Shown one piece after another: positions 33,971 through 42,116 of a stretch of DNA of 64,000 nucleotides (position 1 is its first letter; each line of letters begins with the position of its first letter). The notes beneath the pieces are model-generated. The model saw only the letters and a list, made by a program, of their open reading frames with translations. It was not told where the DNA came from and ran no database searches. The position numbers and the translations under genes are program-made. This DNA is from an uncultured bacterium (GTDB taxonomy: Bacteria > Bacillota > Clostridia > Oscillospirales > Oscillospiraceae), in assembly GCA_947073515.1 (NCBI GenBank), contig CAMTMC010000002.1, positions 55,259 to 119,258 on the forward strand. Reading direction: 5' to 3'.

Positions 33971-34629
33971 AAAAAGCCGTGATCTGCTTTACTCGGATCC
34001 CCATTCCGGGACAGACGAAAACCCGGCTGACGCCCCTGCTGTCCGGGGAGGAGCGGGCCACCCTCCACACCGCTTTTCTGCGGGATCTGGCGGGCGTGTT
34101 CATCCAGGTGGATGCCCGCCTGTATGTGGTACACACCCCGGAGGACAGGCAAGGGCTGCTGAGGGACATATTCCCCAAGGCCTGCGGCTTTTTCCCCCAG
34201 GAGGGGGAGGGGCTGGGGGCCCGGATGGAGAACGCCCTGGACCGGGTGCTGGCCCTGGGCTATGACGCCTGTGTTCTGGTGGGGGCTGACCTGCCGCTGC
34301 TGACAGCGGAGCACCTGGAGAGCGCCTTTTCCGCCCTGGCCCGGACGGAGGTCACCTTGGGCCCCAACCCGGACGGGGGCTACTACCTGGTGGGGCTGAG
34401 AAAACCCTGCCCGGCCCTGTTTGACGGCCAGGTCTACGGGACAGGCTCGGTATACGAGGAGGCAGCAGCCGCCCTCCGGAAGGCCGGGGTATCCTTCTCG
34501 CCAGCCCTGCCCTGCGGCGATGTGGACACCCCCCAGGATCTGCGGGAGCTCCGGCCAGCTCTGGCCGGGAAGGACACCCACACCGCCAGACTGCTGAATC
34601 AATTGATCGCAAGGGGGATACCGCTATGA
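33967..34629 (+). CDS. TIGR04282-family glycosyltransferase (rSAM/selenodomain-associated transferase 1)
   Basis: The 220-residue protein begins KAVICFTRIPIPGQTKTRLT, the nucleotide-sugar-binding signature of the TIGR04282 (DUF2064) family. The metal-binding region is VLVGADLPLL and the family block LGPNPDGGYYLVGL follows. The family was named for association with radical SAM/selenodomain proteins and is also annotated as arsenosugar glycosyltransferase. Such enzymes belong to the MobA-like nucleotidyl/glycosyltransferase fold. The start is GTG 33967. It is coupled to the ABC ATPase and to the phosphotransferase. Substrates here are not known. Confidence 0.88.
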   Translation: MKKAVICFTRIPIPGQTKTRLTPLLSGEERATLHTAFLRDLAGVFIQVDARLYVVHTPEDRQGLLRDIFPKACGFFPQEGEGLGARMENALDRVLALGYDACVLVGADLPLLTAEHLESAFSALARTEVTLGPNPDGGYYLVGLRKPCPALFDGQVYGTGSVYEEAAAALRKAGVSFSPALPCGDVDTPQDLRELRPALAGKDTHTARLLNQLIARGIPL

Positions 34630-35651
34630 TCGACCAGATGCTTCTGGAGCGCTATGTGGCCAGCCGGGCATTTTTGGAGGCCCTGGGGGCGCCGGAGGGG
34701 AGCGCTGTCACGCTGTCCCCCCTTGGCCAGGGGGAGTACAATCTCAACTACCGCTTTGCCCGCCCGGCCACGGGACAACCTCTGGTTCTGCGGATCAACA
34801 CAGGCAGTCAGATGGGTCTGGACGACCAGATCGGCTATGAATACGCCGCGCTCCAGGACCTAGCGCCCAGCGGCCGCACTCCGTGCCCCCTGTTCTGTGA
34901 CGGCTCCAAAGCGATCCTGCCCTACGGAGTTCTGGTGATGGAGTGGCTGCCTGGCCGGGCCTTGCGGTACGAAACTGACCTGCCTCAGGCGGCGGAGATT
35001 TTGGCGGATATTCACGCCCTGCCCGTTCCTAACCGCTCCCGGCTCATCCGGCCCCGGCAGCCCGCGCGGAGCATCTACGATGAGTGCCTGTCCATGGTGG
35101 AACACTACTTCACCTGGGACAGGGCGGACCGTCAGATCTGGCGGTTGTTGGGGGAGTTGATTGCGGAGGTGGGCCGTCTGCCACTCTCCGTGCCCACACC
35201 GGCCCCCGCCTGTATGGTGAACACCGAGCTGAACGCGGGAAACTTCCTCATCCAGGACGGAGGACGCAGCCATCTGGTGGACTGGGAGAAGCCCCTGATC
35301 TCCGAACCAGCCCAGGATCTGGGGCACTTTTTGGCCCCCACCACCACCTTCTGGAAAACAGATACCATCCTCACCCCAGCGGAAATCGCCGGGTTTATGG
35401 AGGGGTATGTCCGGGCGGTGGACGGCCGTTTTGATACCACGTCCCTCCGGGAGCGGCTCCCCCTGTACTTCACTGTCACCTGCCTGCGGGGCGTGACCTG
35501 GTGCGCAATGGCCCTGCGGGAGTATGAACAGCCGGGCCGGGCCCTCACCAATGAGGATACGTTAAAAAAAATCCGTGCCTACCTCACGGAGGATTTTTTG
35601 GGCCACATTCTGGAACATTATGTCCGCCGGGATTTTTTGAGGGAAATATGA
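34626..35651 (+). CDS. Phosphotransferase (APH/choline kinase fold) with altered catalytic loop
   Basis: The 341-residue protein has the aminoglycoside-phosphotransferase fold. The nucleotide loop is GQGEYNLNYRF with LVLRIN carrying no obvious lysine in the usual VxK place. The catalytic loop, normally HGDxxxxN, reads NTELNAGN (about residues 199-206), so His and Asp are replaced by Asn and Glu. The magnesium aspartate (LVDWEKP) is kept. It could be a modified kinase or a binding protein. It lies between two glycosyltransferase genes with ATGA overlaps on both sides, so its role is tied to sugar transfer. Confidence 0.78.
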   Translation: MIDQMLLERYVASRAFLEALGAPEGSAVTLSPLGQGEYNLNYRFARPATGQPLVLRINTGSQMGLDDQIGYEYAALQDLAPSGRTPCPLFCDGSKAILPYGVLVMEWLPGRALRYETDLPQAAEILADIHALPVPNRSRLIRPRQPARSIYDECLSMVEHYFTWDRADRQIWRLLGELIAEVGRLPLSVPTPAPACMVNTELNAGNFLIQDGGRSHLVDWEKPLISEPAQDLGHFLAPTTTFWKTDTILTPAEIAGFMEGYVRAVDGRFDTTSLRERLPLYFTVTCLRGVTWCAMALREYEQPGRALTNEDTLKKIRAYLTEDFLGHILEHYVRRDFLREI

Positions 35652-36334
35652 ATATTTCGATCATTGTCCCTACCTACAATGAGATCAGCACCATCGGCTC
35701 TTTCCTGGAACAATTGGATTCGCTGGAAGGGACGGCGGAGATCCTCTTTGCCGATGGCGGCAGTACCGACGGTACAGTGGAGAAGATTTCCGTGCGGTAC
35801 CCGGTGATCCGCTGTCCCAAGGGGCGGGCCAGCCAGATGAACGCGGCGGCCTGGCAGGCTGGTGGCGAAATGCTGTGGTTTGTCCACTGTGACAGCCGTC
35901 TGCCTCCAGACGCCCTGGAGCAGATTGCCCAGGCGGCGGAGGACGGGGCGAAGTTTGGCTGTTTTCATATCGCCTTTGACTACCGGGGGCCGTTTATGGG
36001 GTGCAATACCTTTTTCTCTAATTTTCGGGCCTCCTTTTGGCGGATCGCCTTTGGAGATCAGGGTATATTTGTCAATCGGGAGTTATTCCTCCGCCTGGGA
36101 GGGTTTCCAGAACTGCCCATTATGGAGGACTATGCCTTCTCCCGGCAGATGAAACGGCAGGGGATCGCCCTAAAACTTCTTTCTGGAACCATTACCACGT
36201 CGGGAAGGCGGTATCAGCGGGAGTTCCCGCTGGTGACCATGGCCCGGATGTTTTATCTGCGCTGTCTCTACCGGGCGGGAGCCAATATTGAGGGAATCGC
36301 CAGATGCTACCGGGATATTCGCCGCCAACCGTAG
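35648..36334 (+). CDS. TIGR04283-family glycosyltransferase (rSAM/selenodomain-associated transferase 2)
   Basis: A 228-residue GT-A family-2 glycosyltransferase starting NISIIVPTYNE. The metal-binding acidic pair appears in ADGGSTDGT and later VHCDSRLPPDA. GRASQMNAAAWQAGGEMLWF and FGDQGIFVNRELFLRLGGFP are conserved blocks of the TIGR04283 family, called arsenosugar or selenodomain-associated transferase 2. It lacks membrane segments. ATG 35648 overlaps the phosphotransferase stop as ATGA. It is the last gene of the operon. With TIGR04282 it forms the known transferase 1/transferase 2 pair, but no radical SAM partner is in the window. Confidence 0.88.
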   Translation: MNISIIVPTYNEISTIGSFLEQLDSLEGTAEILFADGGSTDGTVEKISVRYPVIRCPKGRASQMNAAAWQAGGEMLWFVHCDSRLPPDALEQIAQAAEDGAKFGCFHIAFDYRGPFMGCNTFFSNFRASFWRIAFGDQGIFVNRELFLRLGGFPELPIMEDYAFSRQMKRQGIALKLLSGTITTSGRRYQREFPLVTMARMFYLRCLYRAGANIEGIARCYRDIRRQP

Positions 36335-36451
36335 CGCGGCTGAGATATTGAGGCAGTATGGAGTCGTCCTATATTCCCCCTGGTTATATAAACTGTCTAA
36401 GTTGTGAAATCATCAATGCGGGAAGGACCGTTGCCCTCCTTAAATCCCGGT

Positions 36452-36497
36452 GCGGAAAAGCCGTTTGTGTCGATGCCGACACAAACGGCTTTTCCGC
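36452..36497 (+). terminator. Terminator of the sugar-transfer operon
   Basis: A perfect 21-bp stem (36452-36472 with 36477-36497) encloses a 4-base loop, followed by GCCTTTTCC. It lies 118 bp after the last gene. Confidence 0.8.
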
Positions 36498-36735
36498 GCC
36501 TTTTCCTGTTCTACTCGTCGCTTCTGCCCAGGCAGAATCCCCTCGCAGAACCCCTCTCTGTACTCGTTTCACCATGATGATTTTTATCTCCAATTTGCAG
36601 CATATCACAGCCAATCAAAGCCCAAGCCCGACACATATTTTTCGCTCCGCCTTGTTCCCCATGACAATCTTCAAATCTCATAGTTTTGCCCAAAAATCAT
36701 CGCTCATCTGCTGCCTCTAAATACGCTGTAATTTG

Positions 36736-36945
36736 TCAAAGTTTGAAATACGGACTATTGTTACACCTTTTTCTCCCCACCTCCCGACTACCGAAAGTTT
36801 CCATATCGCTAATCACTGGCAGTAATTGGCTTTGCGGACGAAGTGTCAGGCCGTACATCTTGTGCAGCTGGGTAATATCTAGTTCACCACCATCCAACCG
36901 GCAACGGTCAAGTTGTGCTATTATTTTCTTCAGACAGATATTCAT
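36736..36945 (-). CDS. Small hypothetical protein
   Basis: A 69-codon frame begins MNICLKKIIAQLDRCRLDGG. ATG 36945 is preceded by AGAGGGG at 9 bp, a good ribosome site. I do not recognise the protein; it may be a truncated element gene. Confidence 0.35.
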   Translation of the reverse strand: MNICLKKIIAQLDRCRLDGGELDITQLHKMYGLTLRPQSQLLPVISDMETFGSREVGRKRCNNSPYFKL

Positions 36946-37164
36946 AAATTGTGTCCCCTCTCATTCTATTACATCTGGGTACATCCGCAAGATCGGTCGA
37001 TCCCGTTTTCGATATACGATTGCATACCGCACCTGTGGCGGTTCTGGCATATCACTTTCAAGGAGTTAACTGGATTAATCCAGGAGATTGAATCGGGCCA
37101 GGTGGCGGATTAGCTTTAATTGGGTTTCATGTAATCTCATTTGTTTTCTCCAAATAAAAATGTT

Positions 37165-37211
37165 GGGCGGTCAGGCCAGCGGCTTCTTTCAAAGCTGTCG
37201 GCCTGCCGCCC
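37165..37211 (-). terminator. Terminator of a lost minus-strand gene
   Basis: GGGCGG-T-CAGGCC (37165-37177) pairs with GGCCTGCCGCCC (37200-37211), one bulge. On the minus strand AACATTTTTATTT follows. It lies 57 bp past the stop of the fragment at 37268-37429. Confidence 0.65.
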
Positions 37212-37267
37212 GATTTTGTGACTGCTTTCACAAAAACAATCACCCCCTCAATCACCAAAGCATTCGC

Positions 37268-37429
37268 TTAGTCCTCCAGAGAGTTGCCGTTGAGATAAAC
37301 GATCAGCCGTTCTGTATAGATGCGGATGTATCGCTGTCGGGTCTCAATGTTGGCGCCCAGCAGCTCCGAGGCCACCTTTGAAATACCGGCCAGTTTGCTG
37401 AAGCCCTTGGCGGACGTACTGGATACCAT
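37268..37429 (-). pseudogene. C-terminal fragment of an unrecognised minus-strand gene
   Basis: The minus-strand frame ends in protein-like sequence (ASELLGANIETRQRYIRIYT, then ERLIVYLNG) before TAA at 37270-37268, and a proper terminator follows. Upstream of about 37385 the frame loses protein character while the plus strand gains it, so the gene appears cut there. I cannot name the family; a mobile-element protein is likely from context. Confidence 0.4.
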
Positions 37430-37802
37430 CCCCGATGAGCTGGTGGACTGGGGCGGTCTGCTGGTCAGCGAGACGGAGTATCAGGACAAAATGAACGAGA
37501 TTTTACCGCTGATCGTAGACGGAGTTTCCCTGGAAGGCAAGAATCAGAAATATATCTTGTTCAAGGCTCCTACACACGGTGGTCGACTGGGATCCAATTT
37601 CCGTTCCCTGCTCCTGACACTTTACCATATCAACCTGGCCGATCAGGGGTCCAAGATGCGTACTATGCGGATTTTAAGCGAATTGGTAGCCTCCCTTGAT
37701 ACAAAGACCCAGGAAAAATTGGCGTTTTACGGGGAATTTCTGGATGCACATGATCAAAAAAAGCGAGGAACCTTTACTGAGTACCCTTACCAACGCAGAT
37801 AA
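37381..37802 (+). pseudogene. 5'-truncated gene of unknown function before the integrase
   Basis: From about 37385 the plus strand reads SLLKPLADVLDTIPDELVDW and continues for about 135 residues to TAA at 37802. The frame is protein-like but has no convincing start; upstream bases match the opposite-strand fragment. I see no known domain. It ends 14 bp before the integrase, so it is probably part of the same element, cut by a deletion or insertion. Confidence 0.4.
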
Positions 37803-37816
37803 ATGAAAGGAGCACT

Positions 37817-39006
37817 ATGGTATCAATCAGAAAACGAACAACCAAAGACGGACAAATCTTTTATGAGATTCGGGTCAGCCGTGGACGTGGAAAGCCCTAC
37901 CTGACCACCCGCTGGTATCCTCCGGAGGGCTGGAGCCAGAAAGCTGTTGAGCGGGCTCTAACAAAAGAAGCCGCAGAGTTTGAGCGCCGTTGCCGGGAGG
38001 GTGAAATTGTCAGCCGGACGGAGCAAAAAGAATGCGGCCTCCAGCAAAAGCGGGAGGCCGCAAAAGTCCAGACATTGTGTCAATATGGCGAGACGGTCTT
38101 TATGCCTGCCAAGAGCGTCACCATGAGTGAAAATGGACGGTGTGCCTACCAGGGTAGTCTCAACCACTGGATATACCCCATCCTGGGTAATTTGAAAATG
38201 CCCAACATCAGCCCGGCAAATATCTCCGCCCTACTGCTGTCCATGCAGTCCACAGGCAAGGCTCATGCTACCTGCGGTCTACACCATCCCTGCACAGCCT
38301 GTTCAAGATGGCTTATATGGCAGATGTGGTCTCAGTCAATCCAATGGATAAGGTAGAGCGTCCAAAGCCTCGCAAAGGCGAGCTCAAGGACAAGGGCGTG
38401 GAGGCCTACACAACGGAGGAGGTCCAGCCTATTTTTGCCGCCCTGGAACATGAGCCGTTGAAGTGGCGTACCTTGATGCGCTTACTAATCGACACTGGCA
38501 TTCGTCGGGGCGAGTGCTTCGGGCTCCAGTGGAAAGATATCAACTTCAAGGCTGGCACAATCGCGATTCGAGGGAACCTCTGCTACACGCCTCAAAAGGG
38601 CATTTACCTAGACACCCCCAAGAGTGGCAAGGTGAGGACGATTGACGTTGATCCGGAGATCATCGGCCTGCTCCAGCAGCTCAGACTGGAACAGGCCGGG
38701 CACGCTATTAGTGCCTACGTCTTTACTCAGCAAAACAGCCCGGAGCCGATGCACCCTCAGTCCCCAGCCAGGTATATGCAGAAGTTCTCCAAGAAGTACG
38801 ATGTGCCCGATCTACATCCCCACAAGCTACGTCACACCTTCGCCAGCATTGCCATCACCAATGGTGCAGATTTGACCAGCGTATCCGAGAAGCTGGGCCA
38901 CAGCGACACGGCGATTACGCTCCGCATGTACGCCCACGCCAATGAGGAGAGCATCCGCAGGGCCGGTCAAATCGTCCGGGACGCGCTCAAAGCACAAGGC
39001 CAATAA
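37817..39006 (+). pseudogene. Tyrosine recombinase/integrase, frameshifted
   Basis: The reading starts at ATG 37817 behind AAAGGAG with an Arm-DNA-binding N-terminus (VSIRKRTTKDGQIFYEIRVS) and core-binding domain. The frame breaks between about 38264 and 38290, where all three frames supply consecutive pieces (GKAHATC, VYTI, LHSLFKMAYMADVV). It continues to 39006 with the catalytic domain: TGIRRGE (Arg), HKLRHTFAS (His-x-x-Arg), LGHSD (His) and the nucleophile in LRMYAHA. All catalytic residues survive, so decay is recent or the break is a sequence error. It lies beside the 3' end of tRNA-Thr, the usual place for a phage or ICE integrase. Confidence 0.85.
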
Positions 39007-39015
39007 AACCAAAAA

Positions 39016-39042
39016 ACCGGGCAGGGGTTTCCCCTGTCCGGT
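39016..39042 (+). terminator. Terminator after the integrase
   Basis: ACCGGGCAGGGG (39016-39027) pairs with CCCCTGTCCGGT (39031-39042), one G-T pair, followed by CTTTGTTT. Confidence 0.75.
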
Positions 39043-39116
39043 CTTTGTTTCAAACCCAATGTTGCGCCTTTTGTTGCGCCTTTTCATCCCACTCTCAATT
39101 TGACAGAAAAAGCAAA

Positions 39117-39146
39117 AACCCGCTATCCCTTGCGGGATAACGGGTT
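39117..39146 (-). terminator. Terminator of the tRNA-Asp/tRNA-Thr unit
   Basis: AACCCGCTATCCC (39117-39129) pairs with GGGATAACGGGTT (39134-39146). On the minus strand TTTGCTTTTTC follows. It lies 4 bp after the CCA end of tRNA-Thr. Confidence 0.75.
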
Positions 39147-39150
39147 TGAG

Positions 39151-39226
<76 letters not shown>

Positions 39227-39230
39227 AAAA

Positions 39231-39307
<77 letters not shown>

Positions 39308-39561
39308 ATTTTAGCAGGCAAACAGCAAATATTCCTAATGTGGCGTAACACCAACTTCATGGCGTACAATCCGGAAACACACACGCCACACAGAACAATA
39401 GGCATTATACCTTGTCCCGCTCCATTTGTCAATCCTTTTTTGCGGATATTTTAAAAAAATATCTGCCCCCGTCGGGAGGCACTCCAGGCGGGGGATTTCC
39501 CGCCCGTCTCCTCCTCTCCAGGGCGGAATCCCCTCTCCCCGCCCGGCGGCGGGAAAGCCGG

Positions 39562-41058
39562 CTAAAAGCCCGGCTTCCACTCCTTCAAGACGCGGTAAAT
39601 CCCTTCCACATCCAAATGCTCCCGCAGGGCTCCGGCCAGGAGGTCATACTGGCGCTCCCGGAAGGCGGCCGCCCCCTCCGCCGGCCCCCTCTCCCCAGGC
39701 TCGGCTCCCTTGCGCCGGAGCAGAATCTCCTCCAGCCGGCCAGCCAGCTCCCCGTCGAACAATCCGTGGAGATAGGTGCCGCACACCGTACCCGACACAG
39801 CGCCGTCCCACGTCCCGTCGGACAGCAGGAGCATCGGCCGCCCCCCGGCTCTCACGGTACTCTTGCCCATATGGATCTGGTACCCCTCCACCGGTGTGGA
39901 GGAAAAATCCTGGTACACCCCATCCAGCCGGCACACCGTCCCCCTGGACTGAAGCCGTACCTTCCCGGTGTGGAATACCGTATCCACCGGCAGCAGCCCC
40001 ATCCCGTCCATATCGCCGCCCAGCTCGGTGTGGTCCGGGTCAGACAGGGTCTGGCCCAGCATCTGATAGCCGCCGCAGATCCCCAGAACGGGGGTGTCCC
40101 GGCCCGCCGCCTCCTTCACCAGCTCCTCCAACCCATTCCGCCGTGTCCACAGCAGGTCGTACATGGTGCTTTTCGTACCGGGGAGGATAATCATATCCGG
40201 GCTTCCAAACTCCTTCGCCCGCCGGACATAGCGCAGCTGGACCCATTCCGACCGGGCCAGCGGGGCAAAGTCCGTGGCGTTGGAGATCCGGGGGAACTGG
40301 ATCACCGCAATGTCCAGCGGCCTGCCCTCCTGGGAGCCATGGCGGCCCAGGCTGTCCTCATCGTCAATGTCCACATCCAGATAGGGGAGCACCCCCAGCA
40401 CAGGCACGCCGGTCAGCTCCTCAATCTGCCCCAGGCCGGGGCGCAGGATCTCCACATCCCCCCGGAACTTATTGATGACCACGCCCCGGACCCTCCGGCG
40501 CTGTTCCGGGGGCAGCAGCATAATGGTGCCGTAAATCTGAGCGAACACCCCGCCCCGGTCGATGTCGGCCACCAGGATGACAGGGGCGTCCGCCAGCTCC
40601 GCCATGCCCATATTCACCAGGTCATCCTGGGCCAGATTGATCTCGGCGGGGCTGCCCGCCCCCTCAATCACGATCACGTCCCGATCCCGGGCCAGACCGT
40701 CATACGCCCGCCTGACCAGTTCCCGCAGGCGGGGGCGGTACTCATAGTAGCTCCCGGCGTCCATGTCCTCCACCGGCTCCCCCATCACGATCACCTGGCT
40801 CTTGTTGTCAGAGCAGGGTTTGAGCAAAATGGGGTTCATCAGCACGCTGGGCTCCACCCCGGCCGCCTCCGCCTGAACCACCTGGGCCCGGCCCATCTCC
40901 AGCCCCTCTTTGGTGATGAAGCTGTTCAAGGCCATATTCTGGCTCTTAAAAGGGGCCGCCTTCAGCCCGTCCTGACGGAACAGGCGGCACAGGCCGGCGG
41001 CCAGCAGGCTCTTGCCAGCGCCGGACATGGTGCCCTGGACCATAATGCTTTTTGTCAT
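39562..41058 (-). CDS. cobQ: Cobyric acid synthase
   Basis: The 498-residue protein has the CobQ/CbiP build: an N-terminal P-loop amidotransferase domain (MVQGTMSGAGKSLLAAGLCR) and a C-terminal glutaminase domain with the cysteine in GICGGYQMLG (about residue 337) and the partner His in GTYLHGLFD. It amidates four side chains of adenosylcobyrinic a,c-diamide using glutamine and ATP. It is the last gene of the riboswitch-controlled operon and overlaps cobD by ATGA. Corrin-ring genes are absent, so the enzyme may serve uptake of partly amidated corrinoids. Confidence 0.95.
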   Translation of the reverse strand: MTKSIMVQGTMSGAGKSLLAAGLCRLFRQDGLKAAPFKSQNMALNSFITKEGLEMGRAQVVQAEAAGVEPSVLMNPILLKPCSDNKSQVIVMGEPVEDMDAGSYYEYRPRLRELVRRAYDGLARDRDVIVIEGAGSPAEINLAQDDLVNMGMAELADAPVILVADIDRGGVFAQIYGTIMLLPPEQRRRVRGVVINKFRGDVEILRPGLGQIEELTGVPVLGVLPYLDVDIDDEDSLGRHGSQEGRPLDIAVIQFPRISNATDFAPLARSEWVQLRYVRRAKEFGSPDMIILPGTKSTMYDLLWTRRNGLEELVKEAAGRDTPVLGICGGYQMLGQTLSDPDHTELGGDMDGMGLLPVDTVFHTGKVRLQSRGTVCRLDGVYQDFSSTPVEGYQIHMGKSTVRAGGRPMLLLSDGTWDGAVSGTVCGTYLHGLFDGELAGRLEEILLRRKGAEPGERGPAEGAAAFRERQYDLLAGALREHLDVEGIYRVLKEWKPGF

Positions 41059-42116
41059 TCCAGTTCCCTCCCAATGGTCTCCATGGCCGCCAGCAGGCGG
41101 TCGTTCTTTTCCGGCGTCAGGATGGCTACCCGGTAGTAGCCCTCCCCCAGCCCCGGGTAGTTGCCGCAGTCCCGGACTAAAATCCCCTGACGGGCCAGCC
41201 GCTCCCCGTAGCCGGGAATCCGGGTGTGGAACAATAGGAAATTTGCCTGGCTGGGAAAGACCTCCAGCCCCAGCCCAGCCATCGACCCCCGCATCCGCTC
41301 CCGCTCTTTGGGGAGAAGCTCCACAATCTTTCTTGTAAACGCCCGGTCCTCCAGTGCGGCGATCCCCGCCTCCTCAGCGGCGATGGAGACCGGCCAGCAC
41401 TGTCCCGCCCCCCTGATCCCCTCCAGGAGGGCCCGGTCAGAGCTCAGGCCGTAGCCCAGCCGCAGCCCGGCCATGGCGTACAGCTTGGTCAGCGCCTTGA
41501 GGATCAGCAGCCCCGGCCCATCCGCCAGCCGGCCCTTCAGGGTCAGCTCCCCGGCGTCGGGCAGGAAGTCCAGAAAGCACTCGTCCACCACCAGCAGCGC
41601 CCCCCGGGCCTGGCACCGGTCCAGAATCTCCTCCGCCAGCTCCTTTCCCACCACCTGCCCCACCGGGTTATTGGGGTTGCACAGGAAGACCATCTCTGTC
41701 CCTGGGTGGATGTCCTCCAGCACCTCCTCCCCCAGCTGGAAGCCCCGGCGGGGGTCCAGGGCATGGCGCTCCACCTGGCACCCCGCCCACATCAGGGCGG
41801 ACTCATACTCGGAAAAGGTGGGGGCTGTGACCAGGGCCCGGCGGGGCTTTCTAGCCAGCACCACCCGCCAGATCAGGTCCGCCGCCCCGTTCCCGCACAC
41901 CACCTGGTCCATGGGCACCCCCTCGTGAGCCCCGATGGCCTGGCGCAGCCTGCGGTACAGGGGGTCTGGATACTGCCCGGCCCGAGTGGCGGCCCGCTCC
42001 AGCGCCGCTTTCGCCCCGGGCGGCATCCCGAAGGGGTTCACATTCACCGAAAAATCCAGCGGCTCCGCCCCGTACCGCCGGGCGAACCCGAAAATGTCTC
42101 CTCCGTGGGTCAGCAC
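41055..42116 (-). CDS. cobD: Threonine-phosphate decarboxylase (CobD type)
   Basis: The 353-residue protein is a class I PLP aminotransferase-fold enzyme. It begins LTHGGDIFGFARRYG and LDFSVNVNPFGMP, the N-terminal signature of CobD as opposed to histidinol-phosphate aminotransferase. FLCNPNNPVGQ, VVDECFLDF and KALTKLYAMAGLRLGYG (lysine for PLP) are intact. It decarboxylates threonine-phosphate to the aminopropanol-phosphate linker of cobalamin. The start is taken as GTG 42116 because the family N-terminus begins there and a G-rich ribosome site precedes it. It overlaps cbiB by 7 bp and cobQ by 4 bp. Confidence 0.9.
   Translation of the reverse strand: MLTHGGDIFGFARRYGAEPLDFSVNVNPFGMPPGAKAALERAATRAGQYPDPLYRRLRQAIGAHEGVPMDQVVCGNGAADLIWRVVLARKPRRALVTAPTFSEYESALMWAGCQVERHALDPRRGFQLGEEVLEDIHPGTEMVFLCNPNNPVGQVVGKELAEEILDRCQARGALLVVDECFLDFLPDAGELTLKGRLADGPGLLILKALTKLYAMAGLRLGYGLSSDRALLEGIRGAGQCWPVSIAAEEAGIAALEDRAFTRKIVELLPKERERMRGSMAGLGLEVFPSQANFLLFHTRIPGYGERLARQGILVRDCGNYPGLGEGYYRVAILTPEKNDRLLAAMETIGRELE

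Larger units (their letters stand above)
36498..37267. other. Gene-poor stretch with likely remnants
   Basis: This stretch has lower GC than its neighbours and no recognisable complete gene. It contains one small minus-strand frame with a ribosome site (36736-36945), a plus-strand stretch ending QEIESGQVAD before a stop at 37113 that may be the tail of a lost gene, and a minus-strand terminator. It looks like the worn end of an integrated element. Confidence 0.5.

Noticed and set aside
36452..36497. The long hairpin as an attachment site or small RNA
   Set aside because: A perfect stem with a 4-base loop followed by a T-rich stretch after an operon is best read as a terminator; no matching copy was seen elsewhere.
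39445..39463. GATATTTT/AAAATATC palindrome after cobQ as terminator
   Set aside because: All-AT stem of 8 bp is too weak; a GC arm pair near 39487-39505 is also imperfect, so no terminator is called there.
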